Source: JAHEYG01 sp040403535 (lineage in GTDB: Bacteria; Bacteroidota; Bacteroidia; B-17B0; Aurantibacillaceae). Taken from it: a stretch of DNA of 64,000 nucleotides. The stretch covers positions 57,552-121,551 of the forward strand of contig JBBAKL010000002.1 in NCBI GenBank assembly GCA_040403535.1, given 5' to 3'. Of this stretch, positions 1-8,371 are shown one piece after another; within the stretch, counting starts at the first letter, position 1, and each line of letters starts with the position of its first letter. The notes below the pieces were generated by a model that saw only the letters and a program-made list of their open reading frames with translations, made no database searches and was not told where the DNA came from. A program made the translations under genes and the position numbers.

Positions 1-1
1 A

Positions 2-1006
2 TCAAAAACTAAATCCATAATTCAGTTTGTTGTTTTATTAGGACTTGGAATTTTATTAGTTTGGTTAGCCTTTAGTCAGGTTGCCGAAAAAAAAGACGAA
101 ATCATAAACGCATTTACAAATGCAAATTATTTTTGGGTTTTCATTTCTACCTTAATCGGATTTGCCAGTCATTTTTTACGTGCCTATCGCTGGAATTATT
201 TGCTGGAACCGCTAGGTCATAAAACCACATTGTTTAATTCCAATGCGGCTGTTTTCATTGGTTACTTTGCCAATTATGGTTTACCGCGCATGGGTGAAAT
301 CTCACGTTGTACCATTGCCGATCGTTACGATAAAGTGCCGTTTCAAATTGGATTTGGAACTGTTGTAACAGAACGGCTCATCGATTTTATATTGCTAATT
401 TTCATTTTTGTGATGACCATGGTATTTCAGTTTACTGAGCTAGCCGGTTTGTTAAGTAAGTACATTTTTATTCCCTTGTCGGCAAAACTCCACGGATTAT
501 CCGAAAAACCCGCTGTGGCAATTACAGTTTTGGTTCTTTTTGGAGGAGGGGCAATTACCTTGTTTCTTTTACGAAAAAAAATAATGAGTAAGCTTAAAGG
601 TAAGTTCGGATCAGTAATTAAGGGTTTTATAGAAGGATTGTCTTCCGTTCGTAAAATTAGAAATTTTGCATCGTTTGTGGGTTTAAGTCTTTTAATTTGG
701 TCTGCGTATTTTTATTCGTTGTATTTCTGCTTAAAGGCATTGCCGGAAACTGCAATTATCAATCAATCGCAATGTTTAACACTCATGCTGTTTGGTACAG
801 TGGGAGTAATATTTACGCCGGGAGGATTAGGCGCATATCACATCATCATATCTGAAATTTTGATTTTTTATGGTATTGAACAGGTACCTGCTGTGGCTTT
901 TCCGTGGCTTGTTTGGACTTCACAATTTATTTTGATTACAGTATTAGGATTAATCAGCATGGCGGCATTGCCATTAATTAATAAAAAGAAGCATGTCGTT
1001 TCATAG
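2..1006 (+). CDS. UPF0104/LPG-synthase-type membrane protein (5' truncated)
   Basis: The reading frame is open from the first bases of the window, so the true start lies upstream; an internal TTG near 200 is not the start. The visible 334 residues contain several hydrophobic membrane segments separated by short basic loops, with the family-like 'NYGLPRMGEI' and 'TPGGLGAYH' stretches. This fits the UPF0104 / lysylphosphatidylglycerol synthase transmembrane family (YbhN-like, inner membrane). These proteins are linked to lipid or envelope functions, but the substrate of this one cannot be told from sequence. No C-terminal aminoacyl transferase domain follows. The 3' end overlaps rfaE2 by 14 bp, which suggests co-transcription and translational coupling with an envelope gene. 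Confidence 0.8.
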   Translation, partial: SKTKSIIQFVVLLGLGILLVWLAFSQVAEKKDEIINAFTNANYFWVFISTLIGFASHFLRAYRWNYLLEPLGHKTTLFNSNAAVFIGYFANYGLPRMGEISRCTIADRYDKVPFQIGFGTVVTERLIDFILLIFIFVMTMVFQFTELAGLLSKYIFIPLSAKLHGLSEKPAVAITVLVLFGGGAITLFLLRKKIMSKLKGKFGSVIKGFIEGLSSVRKIRNFASFVGLSLLIWSAYFYSLYFCLKALPETAIINQSQCLTLMLFGTVGVIFTPGGLGAYHIIISEILIFYGIEQVPAVAFPWLVWTSQFILITVLGLISMAALPLINKKKHVVS

Positions 1007-1508
1007 TAAACTTTCACAGAAAATTGTATCGCTAGAACAGATACAGCCCGCCTTAAACGTGCTGCGTTTTCACGACAAAAAAATTGTCTTTACAAACGGC
1101 TGTTTTGATATTTTACACTTAGGACATGTTGAGTATTTAGCAAAAGCCCGTGACTTAGGTCATGCGCTTGTTCTTGGTTTAAATACCGACGATTCTGTTC
1201 GTCGCCAAAACAAATCGCCCGAGCGACCAATAAACTCTGAACAAACTCGTGCTTGTATTGTGGCAGCGCTGGAATGTGTTGATTATGTTGTGTTTTTTAA
1301 TGATGACACCCCTCTCGAGCTTATTAAAAAGATTCAGCCCGATATTTTGGTGAAAGGCGCAGATTATGACGCAAATGAAACAAATCCCGCTTCAAAAAAG
1401 TACATTGTAGGTTCTGATGTTGTAAAGGCCAGAGGTGGTAAAATCATTACAATCGATTTAACCCAAGGATTTTCCACTACCGGATTAATTTCTAAGTTAA
1501 AGGGCTAA
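993..1508 (+). CDS. rfaE2: D-glycero-beta-D-manno-heptose 1-phosphate adenylyltransferase
   Basis: Cytoplasmic nucleotidyltransferase of 171 residues that activates heptose 1-phosphate to ADP-heptose for LPS inner core or other heptosylated glycans. The nucleotidyltransferase signature FTNGCFDILHLGH is at residues 33-45, with the catalytic HxGH at 42-45, and 'VKGADY' follows in the C-terminal half. The kinase half found in fused HldE proteins is absent, so the kinase (rfaE1/hldA) must be encoded elsewhere. The ATG at 993 lies inside the end of the upstream membrane protein gene. The next gene is a flippase, consistent with a surface-glycan context. Family assignment is firm; the exact glycan is inferred. 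Confidence 0.92.
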   Translation: MSFHSKLSQKIVSLEQIQPALNVLRFHDKKIVFTNGCFDILHLGHVEYLAKARDLGHALVLGLNTDDSVRRQNKSPERPINSEQTRACIVAALECVDYVVFFNDDTPLELIKKIQPDILVKGADYDANETNPASKKYIVGSDVVKARGGKIITIDLTQGFSTTGLISKLKG

Positions 1509-1600
1509 TTCTTTACCACATTAGGTGGTTAATATCTTAACCATTATTCACAGTTGCACGTTTTTCTATTCTCTAATTTTATTGAAACTATTAAAAAAAC

Positions 1601-3097
1601 GTGAGTAATCCATTAAAAAAACTGGCCGGACAAACCGCTATTTACGGTCTGGGAACGATACTGCCTCGTTTTTTAAATTATCTGTTAACCCCTTTACTCA
1701 CCTATGGATTTGCAGCTGCTTCTTATGGGATTAATGGTGAGCTTTATGCATATATCTCGTTTTTAAATGTTGTGTTCACGTACGGAATGGAAACAGCATT
1801 TTTTAATTTCTATTCAAAAAGCGAAAGTAAAGAGGATGTGTATAATACAGCTTTGTTTTCGCTTGTCACCAGTTCGGTTGTAATGGGCGGATTATTATTA
1901 CTGTTTTCATCCTCCATTGCAGAATCTTTATCTACCCCAAACAGTACTTATCTGCCTCAGTTTATAACCTGGAGTGTTTTAATTATTGCAACTGATGCTA
2001 TAATGGCAATTCCATTTGCAAGATTACGTTCTGAAAATAAAGCGGTATGGTTTTCGGTTTTGCGATTGGGAAATGTGGTCATTAATGTTGGTCTGAATAT
2101 TTTTTATTTCAAAGTATGTAAAACCGCGTACGAGAATAATGAAACTGGTTTTTTTGCAGACATGTACGATCCGCAAATCGGAATTGGCTATTCTTTTTTT
2201 GCTAACCTTATTGCCAATGTTATTACCCTCTTGCTGCTTGCAAAACAATTTGCGGCATTTCGTATTCAGTTTAACTCCGATTTACTAAAGCAAATGCTCA
2301 AATACGCTTTGCCTTTACTTGTATTAGGCTTAGCCGGCATGGTAAATGAAACGCTCGATCGTATTATCCTTAAAAAACTTATGGTAGATAAAGATGCCGC
2401 GCAAGTTGCGCAGGGTATATACAGTGCGTGCTATAAAATCGCCATATTAATGACCATCTTTATTCAGGCATTTCGTTTTGCCGCAGAGCCGTTTTTCTTT
2501 AATCAGGCAGCTGATAAAAACTCCAAAAAAGTGTATGCATTGGTCATGAAATACTTTGTTATATTCTGTTCGTTTTTGTTTCTAGGAACTATGATGAATC
2601 TGGAATGGATAAAATATTTTATTGGAGAAGAGTATAGGGCCGGCTTAGGCGTGGTGCCAATATTATTACTGGCTAATTTATGTTTAGGTGTGGTGTACAA
2701 TTTGTCAATTTGGTATAAACTCAGTAACAACACAAGGTATGGTGCGATTATCGCTGTTATAGGGGCGGCGGTAACAATTGTAATCAACGTTTTATTTGTG
2801 CCTTTATTCAGCTACATGGCTTGCGCATGGGCTACATTGGCTGCTTATGCCACCATGATGATTGTATCTTATTATCTGGGTCAAAAGTTTTTTCCTATCA
2901 AATACAACCTGCGCGCCATGTTTGTTTTTTTGATTGTAGCGGTGGGCTTTTATATTATTTCTAAGCTTTACAGCGGTATGGAAAGCTCTGTTTTGAAGGT
3001 TTTTCTGAATAATTTGTTCGTAATACTATTTGCATGGTTGTTTTATAAATTGGAATTTTCCAATCTAAAGAACATCAAAAACCAATTGCAATCATGA
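1601..3097 (+). CDS. Oligosaccharide flippase family (Wzx/MATE-like) membrane protein
   Basis: A 498-residue polytopic inner-membrane protein with about 12-14 hydrophobic segments spread over its whole length. The N-terminus, with 'GQTAIYGLGTILPRFLNYLL', resembles polysaccharide biosynthesis and Wzx proteins that flip undecaprenyl-linked glycans across the membrane. The start is GTG; I see no better ATG upstream. The stop overlaps the dut start in an ATGA arrangement, so the two genes are probably co-transcribed. The neighbouring rfaE2 supports a surface-glycan role. A MurJ-type lipid II flippase or another MATE-like exporter cannot be excluded by eye. Confidence 0.85.
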   Translation: MSNPLKKLAGQTAIYGLGTILPRFLNYLLTPLLTYGFAAASYGINGELYAYISFLNVVFTYGMETAFFNFYSKSESKEDVYNTALFSLVTSSVVMGGLLLLFSSSIAESLSTPNSTYLPQFITWSVLIIATDAIMAIPFARLRSENKAVWFSVLRLGNVVINVGLNIFYFKVCKTAYENNETGFFADMYDPQIGIGYSFFANLIANVITLLLLAKQFAAFRIQFNSDLLKQMLKYALPLLVLGLAGMVNETLDRIILKKLMVDKDAAQVAQGIYSACYKIAILMTIFIQAFRFAAEPFFFNQAADKNSKKVYALVMKYFVIFCSFLFLGTMMNLEWIKYFIGEEYRAGLGVVPILLLANLCLGVVYNLSIWYKLSNNTRYGAIIAVIGAAVTIVINVLFVPLFSYMACAWATLAAYATMMIVSYYLGQKFFPIKYNLRAMFVFLIVAVGFYIISKLYSGMESSVLKVFLNNLFVILFAWLFYKLEFSNLKNIKNQLQS

Positions 3098-3531
3098 TTA
3101 CTGTAAAAGTTGTTAATCAGTCGAAACATCCCTTACCTGAATACGCAACCGATCATTCGGCAGGCATGGATTTAAGAGCAAATTTAAACGAGCCTATTGT
3201 TTTAAAACCACTTGAACGAGTATTAGTATCAACCGGATTGTTTATCGAATTACCTCAAGGACATGAGGCGCAAATTCGTCCACGCAGCGGATTAGCCTTT
3301 AAACACGGATTAACGGTTTTGAATTCACCCGGAACTATCGATGCAGATTACCGTGGAGAAGTGAAAGTATTACTGGTCAATTTATCCAATTCCGATTTTA
3401 CAATTAATGATGGCGAGCGGATTGCCCAAATGGTTATTGCGCGTCACGAAACCATTGAATGGTACGCTGTAATGCAATTAGAAGAAACCAAACGTGGAGC
3501 CGGTGGTTTTGGCCATACGGGTACCAAATAA
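3094..3531 (+). CDS. dut: dUTP diphosphatase (dUTPase)
   Basis: Trimeric cytoplasmic enzyme hydrolysing dUTP to dUMP and pyrophosphate, which keeps uracil out of DNA and feeds dTMP synthesis. All five dUTPase motifs are visible in 145 residues: AGMDLRAN (23-30), PRSGLA (63-68), GTIDADYRGE (80-89, with the catalytic Asp), GERIAQMV (107-114) and the glycine-rich C-terminal RGAGGFGHTG (134-143). Length is normal for the homotrimeric family. The start overlaps the flippase stop by four bases, a translational-coupling arrangement. Confidence 0.96.
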   Translation: MITVKVVNQSKHPLPEYATDHSAGMDLRANLNEPIVLKPLERVLVSTGLFIELPQGHEAQIRPRSGLAFKHGLTVLNSPGTIDADYRGEVKVLLVNLSNSDFTINDGERIAQMVIARHETIEWYAVMQLEETKRGAGGFGHTGTK

Positions 3532-3565
3532 TTTTTTATTTTTAAACTCTCATTTATTGAACTAT

Positions 3566-4759
3566 ATGAAAACAGTTGATAGCATTAATTTCTCAGGTAA
3601 ACGCGCATTAATTCGAGTGGATTTTAATGTGCCACTTAACGAAAGTTTTGAAGTAACCGATGAAACCCGCATCAAGGCAGCTATTCCTACGCTGAAAAAA
3701 ATCTTGAAAGATGGAGGCAGTATCGTATTGATGTCGCACTTAGGACGTCCAAAAGAGGGACCAACCAATAAGTATTCCTTGAAACATATTGTAAAAAATG
3801 TTTCAGCACATTTGGGTGTAGAGGTGCAATTTGCGGATGATTGTATTGGCAGTGATGCTTATACTAAATCTGCTTCATTAAAAGCCGGACAAGTACTCTT
3901 GTTAGAGAACTTGCGTTTTTATAAGGAAGAGGAAAAAGGCAACGAAGATTTTGCACAGAAATTGAGCAAGCATGGAGATGTTTATGTTAATGATGCATTT
4001 GGAACAGCGCATCGCGCTCACGCTTCAACAGCGGTTATTGCTAAGTTTTTTAATGAGGATGCCAAGTGTTTCGGTTATGTTATGGCAGGTGAAGTGGCCA
4101 GTATCAATAAAGTATTAAATAACGCCGAGAAACCGTTTACGGCCATCATTGGTGGTGCTAAAGTGAGCGATAAGATTTTAATCATAGAGCAGTTAATGAA
4201 CAAAGCCAATAATATTTTAATTGGCGGTGGTATGGCTTTTACCTTTGTTAAAGCAATGGGCGGACAAATCGGCAAATCATTGTGCGAAGATGACCGTTTG
4301 GAAATTGCAAAGGAGTTATTAAGTAAAGCAAAGGCAAAAGGCGTGAATATTTACATTCCGACCGATGCGGTTATCGCTGATAATTTTGCAAACGACGCGA
4401 ATATTAAAGAATGCAAAATTAATCAGATTCCGGATGGTTGGATGGGCTTGGATGCAGGACCTGAAACTGTAAAAATGAATAGTGAAGTAATAAAGAATTC
4501 TAAAACTATTTTATGGAATGGGCCAATGGGTGTTTTTGAAATGAGCAATTTTGAGAACGGTACCAAACAAGCAGCTAATGCTATTGTAGAGGCCACTAAA
4601 AATGGCGCTTTCACGTTAATTGGCGGCGGCGATAGTGTTGCAGCCATTAATAAATACAATCTGGCAGATAAAGTAAGCTACGTTAGTACAGGAGGCGGTG
4701 CTTTACTGGAATATATTGAACAAGGCAGTTTGCCGGGCGTTAGAGCAATTGAAGGTTAA
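3566..4759 (+). CDS. pgk: Phosphoglycerate kinase
   Basis: Glycolytic enzyme transferring phosphate from 1,3-bisphosphoglycerate to ADP. The 397-residue product has RVDFNVPL near residues 17-24 and SHLGRP near 57-62 in the substrate-binding N-domain. 'GGAKVSDK', 'NGPMGVFE' and 'GGGDSVAAI' follow in the nucleotide-binding C-domain. A longer reading frame begins at 3494, inside dut, but the ATG at 3566 gives the usual family N-terminus and length, so I use it. It lies 34 bp after dut and 11 bp before a small lipoprotein gene. Confidence 0.96.
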   Translation: MKTVDSINFSGKRALIRVDFNVPLNESFEVTDETRIKAAIPTLKKILKDGGSIVLMSHLGRPKEGPTNKYSLKHIVKNVSAHLGVEVQFADDCIGSDAYTKSASLKAGQVLLLENLRFYKEEEKGNEDFAQKLSKHGDVYVNDAFGTAHRAHASTAVIAKFFNEDAKCFGYVMAGEVASINKVLNNAEKPFTAIIGGAKVSDKILIIEQLMNKANNILIGGGMAFTFVKAMGGQIGKSLCEDDRLEIAKELLSKAKAKGVNIYIPTDAVIADNFANDANIKECKINQIPDGWMGLDAGPETVKMNSEVIKNSKTILWNGPMGVFEMSNFENGTKQAANAIVEATKNGAFTLIGGGDSVAAINKYNLADKVSYVSTGGGALLEYIEQGSLPGVRAIEG

Positions 4760-4770
4760 AGTATCAAAAA

Positions 4771-4959
4771 ATGGGTAAAGCAATTTTTTTACTTTTTGTT
4801 GTTGTGAGTTTAACAAGTTCTTGCGCTAAGAATTACAAATGTTATTGCACCAACAGTAACGGTGAATATTATGCCGGAGAAATTGAAGACACTGAAAGTA
4901 ATGCCAGAAATCGTTGTCATAGTTTAGGCAACAGTTCAACAACGTGTGATTTAAAATAG
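4771..4959 (+). CDS. Small cysteine-rich lipoprotein, function unknown
   Basis: A 62-residue protein not recognised as any family. It has a short basic start, a hydrophobic stretch and a lipobox-like LTSSC with the lipidated Cys at 18, so it is predicted to be a lipoprotein. The mature part carries four more cysteines (24, 26, 49, 59), enough for two disulfides, in a hydrophilic sequence rich in Asn, Glu and Tyr. It sits 11 bp after pgk and 3 bp before ispF, so it is probably co-transcribed with both. Coding is supported by tight packing and the coherent signal peptide, but no function can be assigned. Confidence 0.7.
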   Translation: MGKAIFLLFVVVSLTSSCAKNYKCYCTNSNGEYYAGEIEDTESNARNRCHSLGNSSTTCDLK

Positions 4960-4962
4960 AAT

Positions 4963-5445
4963 ATGGTTAATATAAGAGTAGGTTTTGGATACGACGTGCA
5001 TCCCTTGGGTGAAGGCAGAGAGCTTTGGTTGGGCGGAATCAAATTAGAATTTGACAAAGGATGTGTTGGTCATAGTGATGCGGATGTGTTACTGCATGCG
5101 ATTTGCGACGCATTATTAGGCGCGGCCAATTTGCGCGATATTGGATTTCATTTCCCGAATACTAATCCAAAATATAAAGGTGCCGACAGTAAATTATTGT
5201 TAGCAGAAGTAGTAAGATTGCTAGACGAAAACGGTTATAGTATTGGTAACGTGGATGCAACTTTAAGTATGGAAGCCCCTAAAATTAATCCACATATTAC
5301 CGCTATGCAAAATGTATTGGCTCCAATATTAAAAGTTAGTGTAAATGAAGTGTCGATCAAGGCTACTACAAACGAAAAATTAGGTTATGTAGGGCGCCAG
5401 GAAGGTGTAAATGCTTACGCTGTGGCTTTGATTTATAAAAAGTAA
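4963..5445 (+). CDS. ispF: 2-C-methyl-D-erythritol 2,4-cyclodiphosphate synthase
   Basis: MEP-pathway enzyme forming the cyclic diphosphate intermediate of isoprenoid synthesis. The metal ligands of the N-terminal DVH motif are at residues 11-13, followed by GHSDADVLLHAICDALLG. The C-terminal half has NVDATLSMEAPKI and the typical 'KATTNEKLGYVGRQEG' ending. The 160-residue length is normal. The ATG lies 3 bp after the stop of the small lipoprotein gene. The gene converges with the minus-strand T9SS protein gene, with a single base between the two stop codons. Confidence 0.96.
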   Translation: MVNIRVGFGYDVHPLGEGRELWLGGIKLEFDKGCVGHSDADVLLHAICDALLGAANLRDIGFHFPNTNPKYKGADSKLLLAEVVRLLDENGYSIGNVDATLSMEAPKINPHITAMQNVLAPILKVSVNEVSIKATTNEKLGYVGRQEGVNAYAVALIYKK

Positions 5446-5446
5446 A

Positions 5447-6043
5447 TCAGTTTTTCAGAAACTTTCCGCGGTAGGCATTTCCGTTAATGTCAACAATGTA
5501 AAAAACATAAACTCCGAGCGGGAATGAAGATACGTTCAATGTAATTCTTTCAGCAGCAGTGCCATTTCCATCACCCATTTTTCTGCCATAACGGTCGTAA
5601 ATTTTTATCTCGTAATAAAAGTTTTTCTTGTTGGTAAAGGCTATGTTTAATTCTGTTTCGGCCGGTTGCGGATATATAAGCATATTATCATTAAAGGAAG
5701 CAGCCAGGTCTACACGAATAATATTGGAATAATCTCCCGGTGGAACAAGTATTCTGTAAAAATTAGGGCTGGTTTTGTTCGGACTGAAATCTGTCCATTT
5801 ATAATTTTCGGCAAAACTGGTATTTCCGCAAATACCCGGATAAGAATATTGAAATTGCAAATTCAACGAATCAGATCCTTTTAAAATCTGCCAGCCGGCA
5901 CAAGCGTTTCCTGCAGTAATTGTGAAATTTAAACGGATGCTGTCGCCCAATGGGTTGGCATAAAAATTAAAAATTCTGCTTTGAGAGCGGGCGCCAAAGC
6001 CAAGCAGAATAAATAATACGCAAAATAGTCCAATCCTGTTCAT
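5447..6043 (-). CDS. T9SS type A sorting domain-containing secreted protein
   Basis: A 198-residue exported protein with an N-terminal signal peptide (hydrophobic to about residue 18, likely cut near 'ARSQS'). The last 80 residues form a Por-secretion-type C-terminal domain: 'MLIYPQPAETELNIAF', then 'YYEIKIYDRYGRKM', then 'FPLGVYVFYIVD', ending 'GKFLKN'. The type IX machinery recognises this fold and exports or anchors the protein at the surface. The N-terminal 110 residues have a few Cys and aromatic positions but no domain I recognise. The gene is a single unit, divergent from the dipeptidase gene. Confidence 0.8.
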   Translation of the reverse strand: MNRIGLFCVLFILLGFGARSQSRIFNFYANPLGDSIRLNFTITAGNACAGWQILKGSDSLNLQFQYSYPGICGNTSFAENYKWTDFSPNKTSPNFYRILVPPGDYSNIIRVDLAASFNDNMLIYPQPAETELNIAFTNKKNFYYEIKIYDRYGRKMGDGNGTAAERITLNVSSFPLGVYVFYIVDINGNAYRGKFLKN

Positions 6044-6174
6044 AGCTTAAAGTTATGATTTAAAAAAGTTAAGTTCAATATTGTTTTGGCAACTTAATAA
6101 AACTTAACAGTTAATATCCTTTTTTTAAGAGATAGTTTGCTTTAAAAAATACTACATTAGCAAAAAAAATAATT

Positions 6175-7569
6175 ATGGAACGCAGTCTGATTACTAATTA
6201 TATTAATGCAAATAAAGACCGTTTTTTAAACGAACTTTTAGATTTATTACGAATCCCTTCAGTTAGCGCTGATCCTAAATATGCAGGCGATGTAAATAAA
6301 ACGGCTGAAGCAGTTAAACAACGCTTAATTGAGGCGGGAGTTGATCACGTGGAAGTGTCACCTACCAAGGGTTACCCTGTTGTGTATGGCGAAAAGATTA
6401 TTGATCCGAAAAAACCAACTGTAATTGTATATGGCCATTACGATGTTCAACCTGCCGATCCGTTAAATTTATGGCATTCTCCGCCCTTTGAACCGGTAAT
6501 TAAAAAAACGGAAGTTCATCCGGATGGCGCCATTTTTGCGCGAGGCGCTTGTGATGACAAGGGTCAAATGTATATGCATGTAAAAGCCTTTGAAATAATG
6601 ATGAAAACAGGAACCCTGCCTTGCAATGTTAAGTTTATGATTGAGGGAGAGGAAGAAGTGGGTTCAGCTAATTTAGGTGCATGGATTATTGCTAATAAAG
6701 AACGGTTAAAAGGTGATGTGATATTAATTTCCGACACATCAATGATTGCTAATGATATTCCGAGTATCGATACCGGCTTGCGTGGTTTAGCGTATATGGA
6801 AGTAGAAGTAACCGGACCAAACCGTGATCTACATAGCGGAGTTTACGGAGGGGCAGTAGCCAATCCAATAAATACACTTTGCAAAATGATTGCATCTTGT
6901 CACGATGAAAACAATCATATTACTATTCCGGGATTTTACGATAAAGTGATTGAATTGTCAAAAGCAGAGCGCGATGAAATGGCAAAGGCGCCATTTGAGA
7001 TTAATGACTTTAAGAAAGATTTAAATATCGAGCAGGAGCAAGGTGAAAAGGGTTATACAACGATGGAACGTACCGGTATTCGACCTACTTTGGACGTGAA
7101 TGGTATATGGGGCGGTTATATCGGAGAAGGGGCAAAAACAGTTTTACCATCAAAGGCATTTGCTAAAATAAGTATGCGTTTGGTTCCGGATCAGAATTCA
7201 GATGAGATCAGTAAATTGTTTCAAAAGTATTTCGAAACCATTGCGCCAAAATCTGTAAAAGTTAAAGTCACACCACATCATGGTGGAGAGCCTGTTGTAG
7301 TTTCACAAGAATCTTCAGCGTTTAAAGCAGCCAGCAATGCAATGGAAGAGGCGTTTGGTAAAAAACCTGTGCCAACAAGAGGAGGAGGAAGTATTCCGAT
7401 TGTAGCACTATTTAAAAAGGAATTAGGTTTAGATAGTATTTTGTTTGGCTTTGGATTGGATACTGATGCATTGCATTCGCCAAACGAACATTATGGTTTA
7501 TTTAACTATTACAAAGGCATTGAAACCATACCTTTATTTTACAAACATTTTTCGGAGTTGACTAAATAA
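6175..7569 (+). CDS. M20 family dipeptidase
   Basis: A 464-residue di-zinc peptidase of the M20 family, dipeptidase-like subgroup (cytosolic non-specific dipeptidase type). The metal-binding GHYDVQP is at 87-93, RGACDDKGQ at 123-131 and the catalytic/bridging EGEEEVGS at 157-164. A dimerisation-domain histidine stretch 'DLHSGVYGG' and the C-terminal 'DALHSPNEHY' metal site follow. No signal peptide is seen, so it is probably cytoplasmic and acts in peptide catabolism. Its stop overlaps the next start (TAATG), which points to an operon with the small membrane protein and the LEA-like lipoprotein. Confidence 0.92.
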   Translation: MERSLITNYINANKDRFLNELLDLLRIPSVSADPKYAGDVNKTAEAVKQRLIEAGVDHVEVSPTKGYPVVYGEKIIDPKKPTVIVYGHYDVQPADPLNLWHSPPFEPVIKKTEVHPDGAIFARGACDDKGQMYMHVKAFEIMMKTGTLPCNVKFMIEGEEEVGSANLGAWIIANKERLKGDVILISDTSMIANDIPSIDTGLRGLAYMEVEVTGPNRDLHSGVYGGAVANPINTLCKMIASCHDENNHITIPGFYDKVIELSKAERDEMAKAPFEINDFKKDLNIEQEQGEKGYTTMERTGIRPTLDVNGIWGGYIGEGAKTVLPSKAFAKISMRLVPDQNSDEISKLFQKYFETIAPKSVKVKVTPHHGGEPVVVSQESSAFKAASNAMEEAFGKKPVPTRGGGSIPIVALFKKELGLDSILFGFGLDTDALHSPNEHYGLFNYYKGIETIPLFYKHFSELTK

Positions 7570-7814
7570 TGACGTTTGCAGACTGGATTGGAACCATTGG
7601 AGTTAGTTTGTTATTACTGGCTTTTGGTTTAAACCTGATAAAATTAATTACTGCCGACTCGTATCTTTATTTGAGTTTAAACATTATTGGAGCAATGCTT
7701 GCAGGATTAGCTTCCGTTCTGATTAATTACATTCCCTTTGTGATTTTGGAATCGGTTTGGATGCTGGTTTCGCTTTTTGCGTTAACTAAAAAGTTTAAAA
7801 TTAAAAATCCGTGA
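7569..7814 (+). CDS. CBU_0592-like small membrane protein
   Basis: An 81-residue protein with about three hydrophobic segments (near residues 5-25, 35-52 and 55-73). It shows the 'YLYLSLNIIGAML' and 'PFVILESVWMLVSL' pattern typical of the small CBU_0592-type membrane family, whose function is unknown. The ATG overlaps the dipeptidase stop codon by one base, so translation is probably coupled. The family call rests on memory of the pattern, not on a search. Confidence 0.75.
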   Translation: MTFADWIGTIGVSLLLLAFGLNLIKLITADSYLYLSLNIIGAMLAGLASVLINYIPFVILESVWMLVSLFALTKKFKIKNP

Positions 7815-7820
7815 TTAAAA

Positions 7821-8288
7821 ATGCTGAGGTTCTTGTCTTTTAGATATCTGATGTTGTTAATAGCTCTGCTAGGTATTGTTTCCTGTAAAGAATTTAAGGA
7901 AGTGGAAGTAGTAGGAGTAGAGAACTTTAAAGTGAAGAAAATAAGTTTGGAAGGAATTGAAGCGGATATAAGCATCATTATTAAAAACACTAATTCGTTT
8001 GGATTTTCAATTTATCCTTCGGAATTCGATATATTGTTTAGCGGTCTTAATCTTGGTAAAGCCCGGCTAAAAAAAAGAGTGCATATTGATTCGAACTGCG
8101 AAAAGGCCTATGTTTTTGAATTGAACTCTTCTTTTAAAGGCATGAATTTAATGGATCTGACAAAAATTGTAAGTGGTTCAAATTTAGGTAGTTTAACAGT
8201 TAAAGGCGAGCTAAAAGCCGGTAAGTTTTGGATTAAAAAGAGATTCCCGATTAATTACAGCACCCGTAACTACAATATGACCCGCTAA
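7821..8288 (+). CDS. LEA14-like (LEA type 2) lipoprotein
   Basis: A 155-residue protein with an N-terminal hydrophobic segment and a lipobox-like 'GIVSC' (Cys at 22), so probably lipidated. The mature part has the water-stress/LEA type 2 beta-sandwich pattern: 'EADISIIIKNTNSFGFSIYP', then a Gly-rich 'LGKARLKKRVHI' and 'GSLTVKGELKAG'. Such domains occur in periplasmic or outer-membrane lipoproteins of unknown role. It starts 6 bp after the preceding gene and is likely the last gene of the dipeptidase operon. An ECF-type promoter starts 33 bp downstream. Confidence 0.75.
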   Translation: MLRFLSFRYLMLLIALLGIVSCKEFKEVEVVGVENFKVKKISLEGIEADISIIIKNTNSFGFSIYPSEFDILFSGLNLGKARLKKRVHIDSNCEKAYVFELNSSFKGMNLMDLTKIVSGSNLGSLTVKGELKAGKFWIKKRFPINYSTRNYNMTR

Positions 8289-8321
8289 TCTAAAAAATCT
8301 AAAATTTTCTTCACGCTAGGC

Positions 8322-8346
8322 GTAACCTTTGTTAATTGACTGTCGT
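8322..8346 (+). promoter_or_regulatory. Candidate ECF-type promoter for the sigma factor gene
   Basis: GTAAC at 8322-8326 and GTCGT at 8342-8346 are separated by 15 bp. The 'AAC' -35 and 'GTC/CGT' -10 elements at this spacing are the known hallmark of ECF sigma promoters, which are often autoregulated. The site lies 25 bp before the ATG at 8372 and overlaps an alternative TTG start at 8336, which argues for the ATG. Recognition by this particular sigma factor is inference. Confidence 0.5.
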
Positions 8347-8371
8347 ACAAGAGGTCAAACCCCCTCTCATT

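Noticed and set aside
1527..1542. GGTTAA / TTAACC hairpin after rfaE2 as a terminator
   Set aside because: Only six AT-rich pairs with no T tract; too weak to call.
8336..8371. TTG start 12 codons upstream of the sigma factor ATG
   Set aside because: It lies between the -35 and -10 elements of the candidate ECF promoter, so it would not be transcribed from that promoter.
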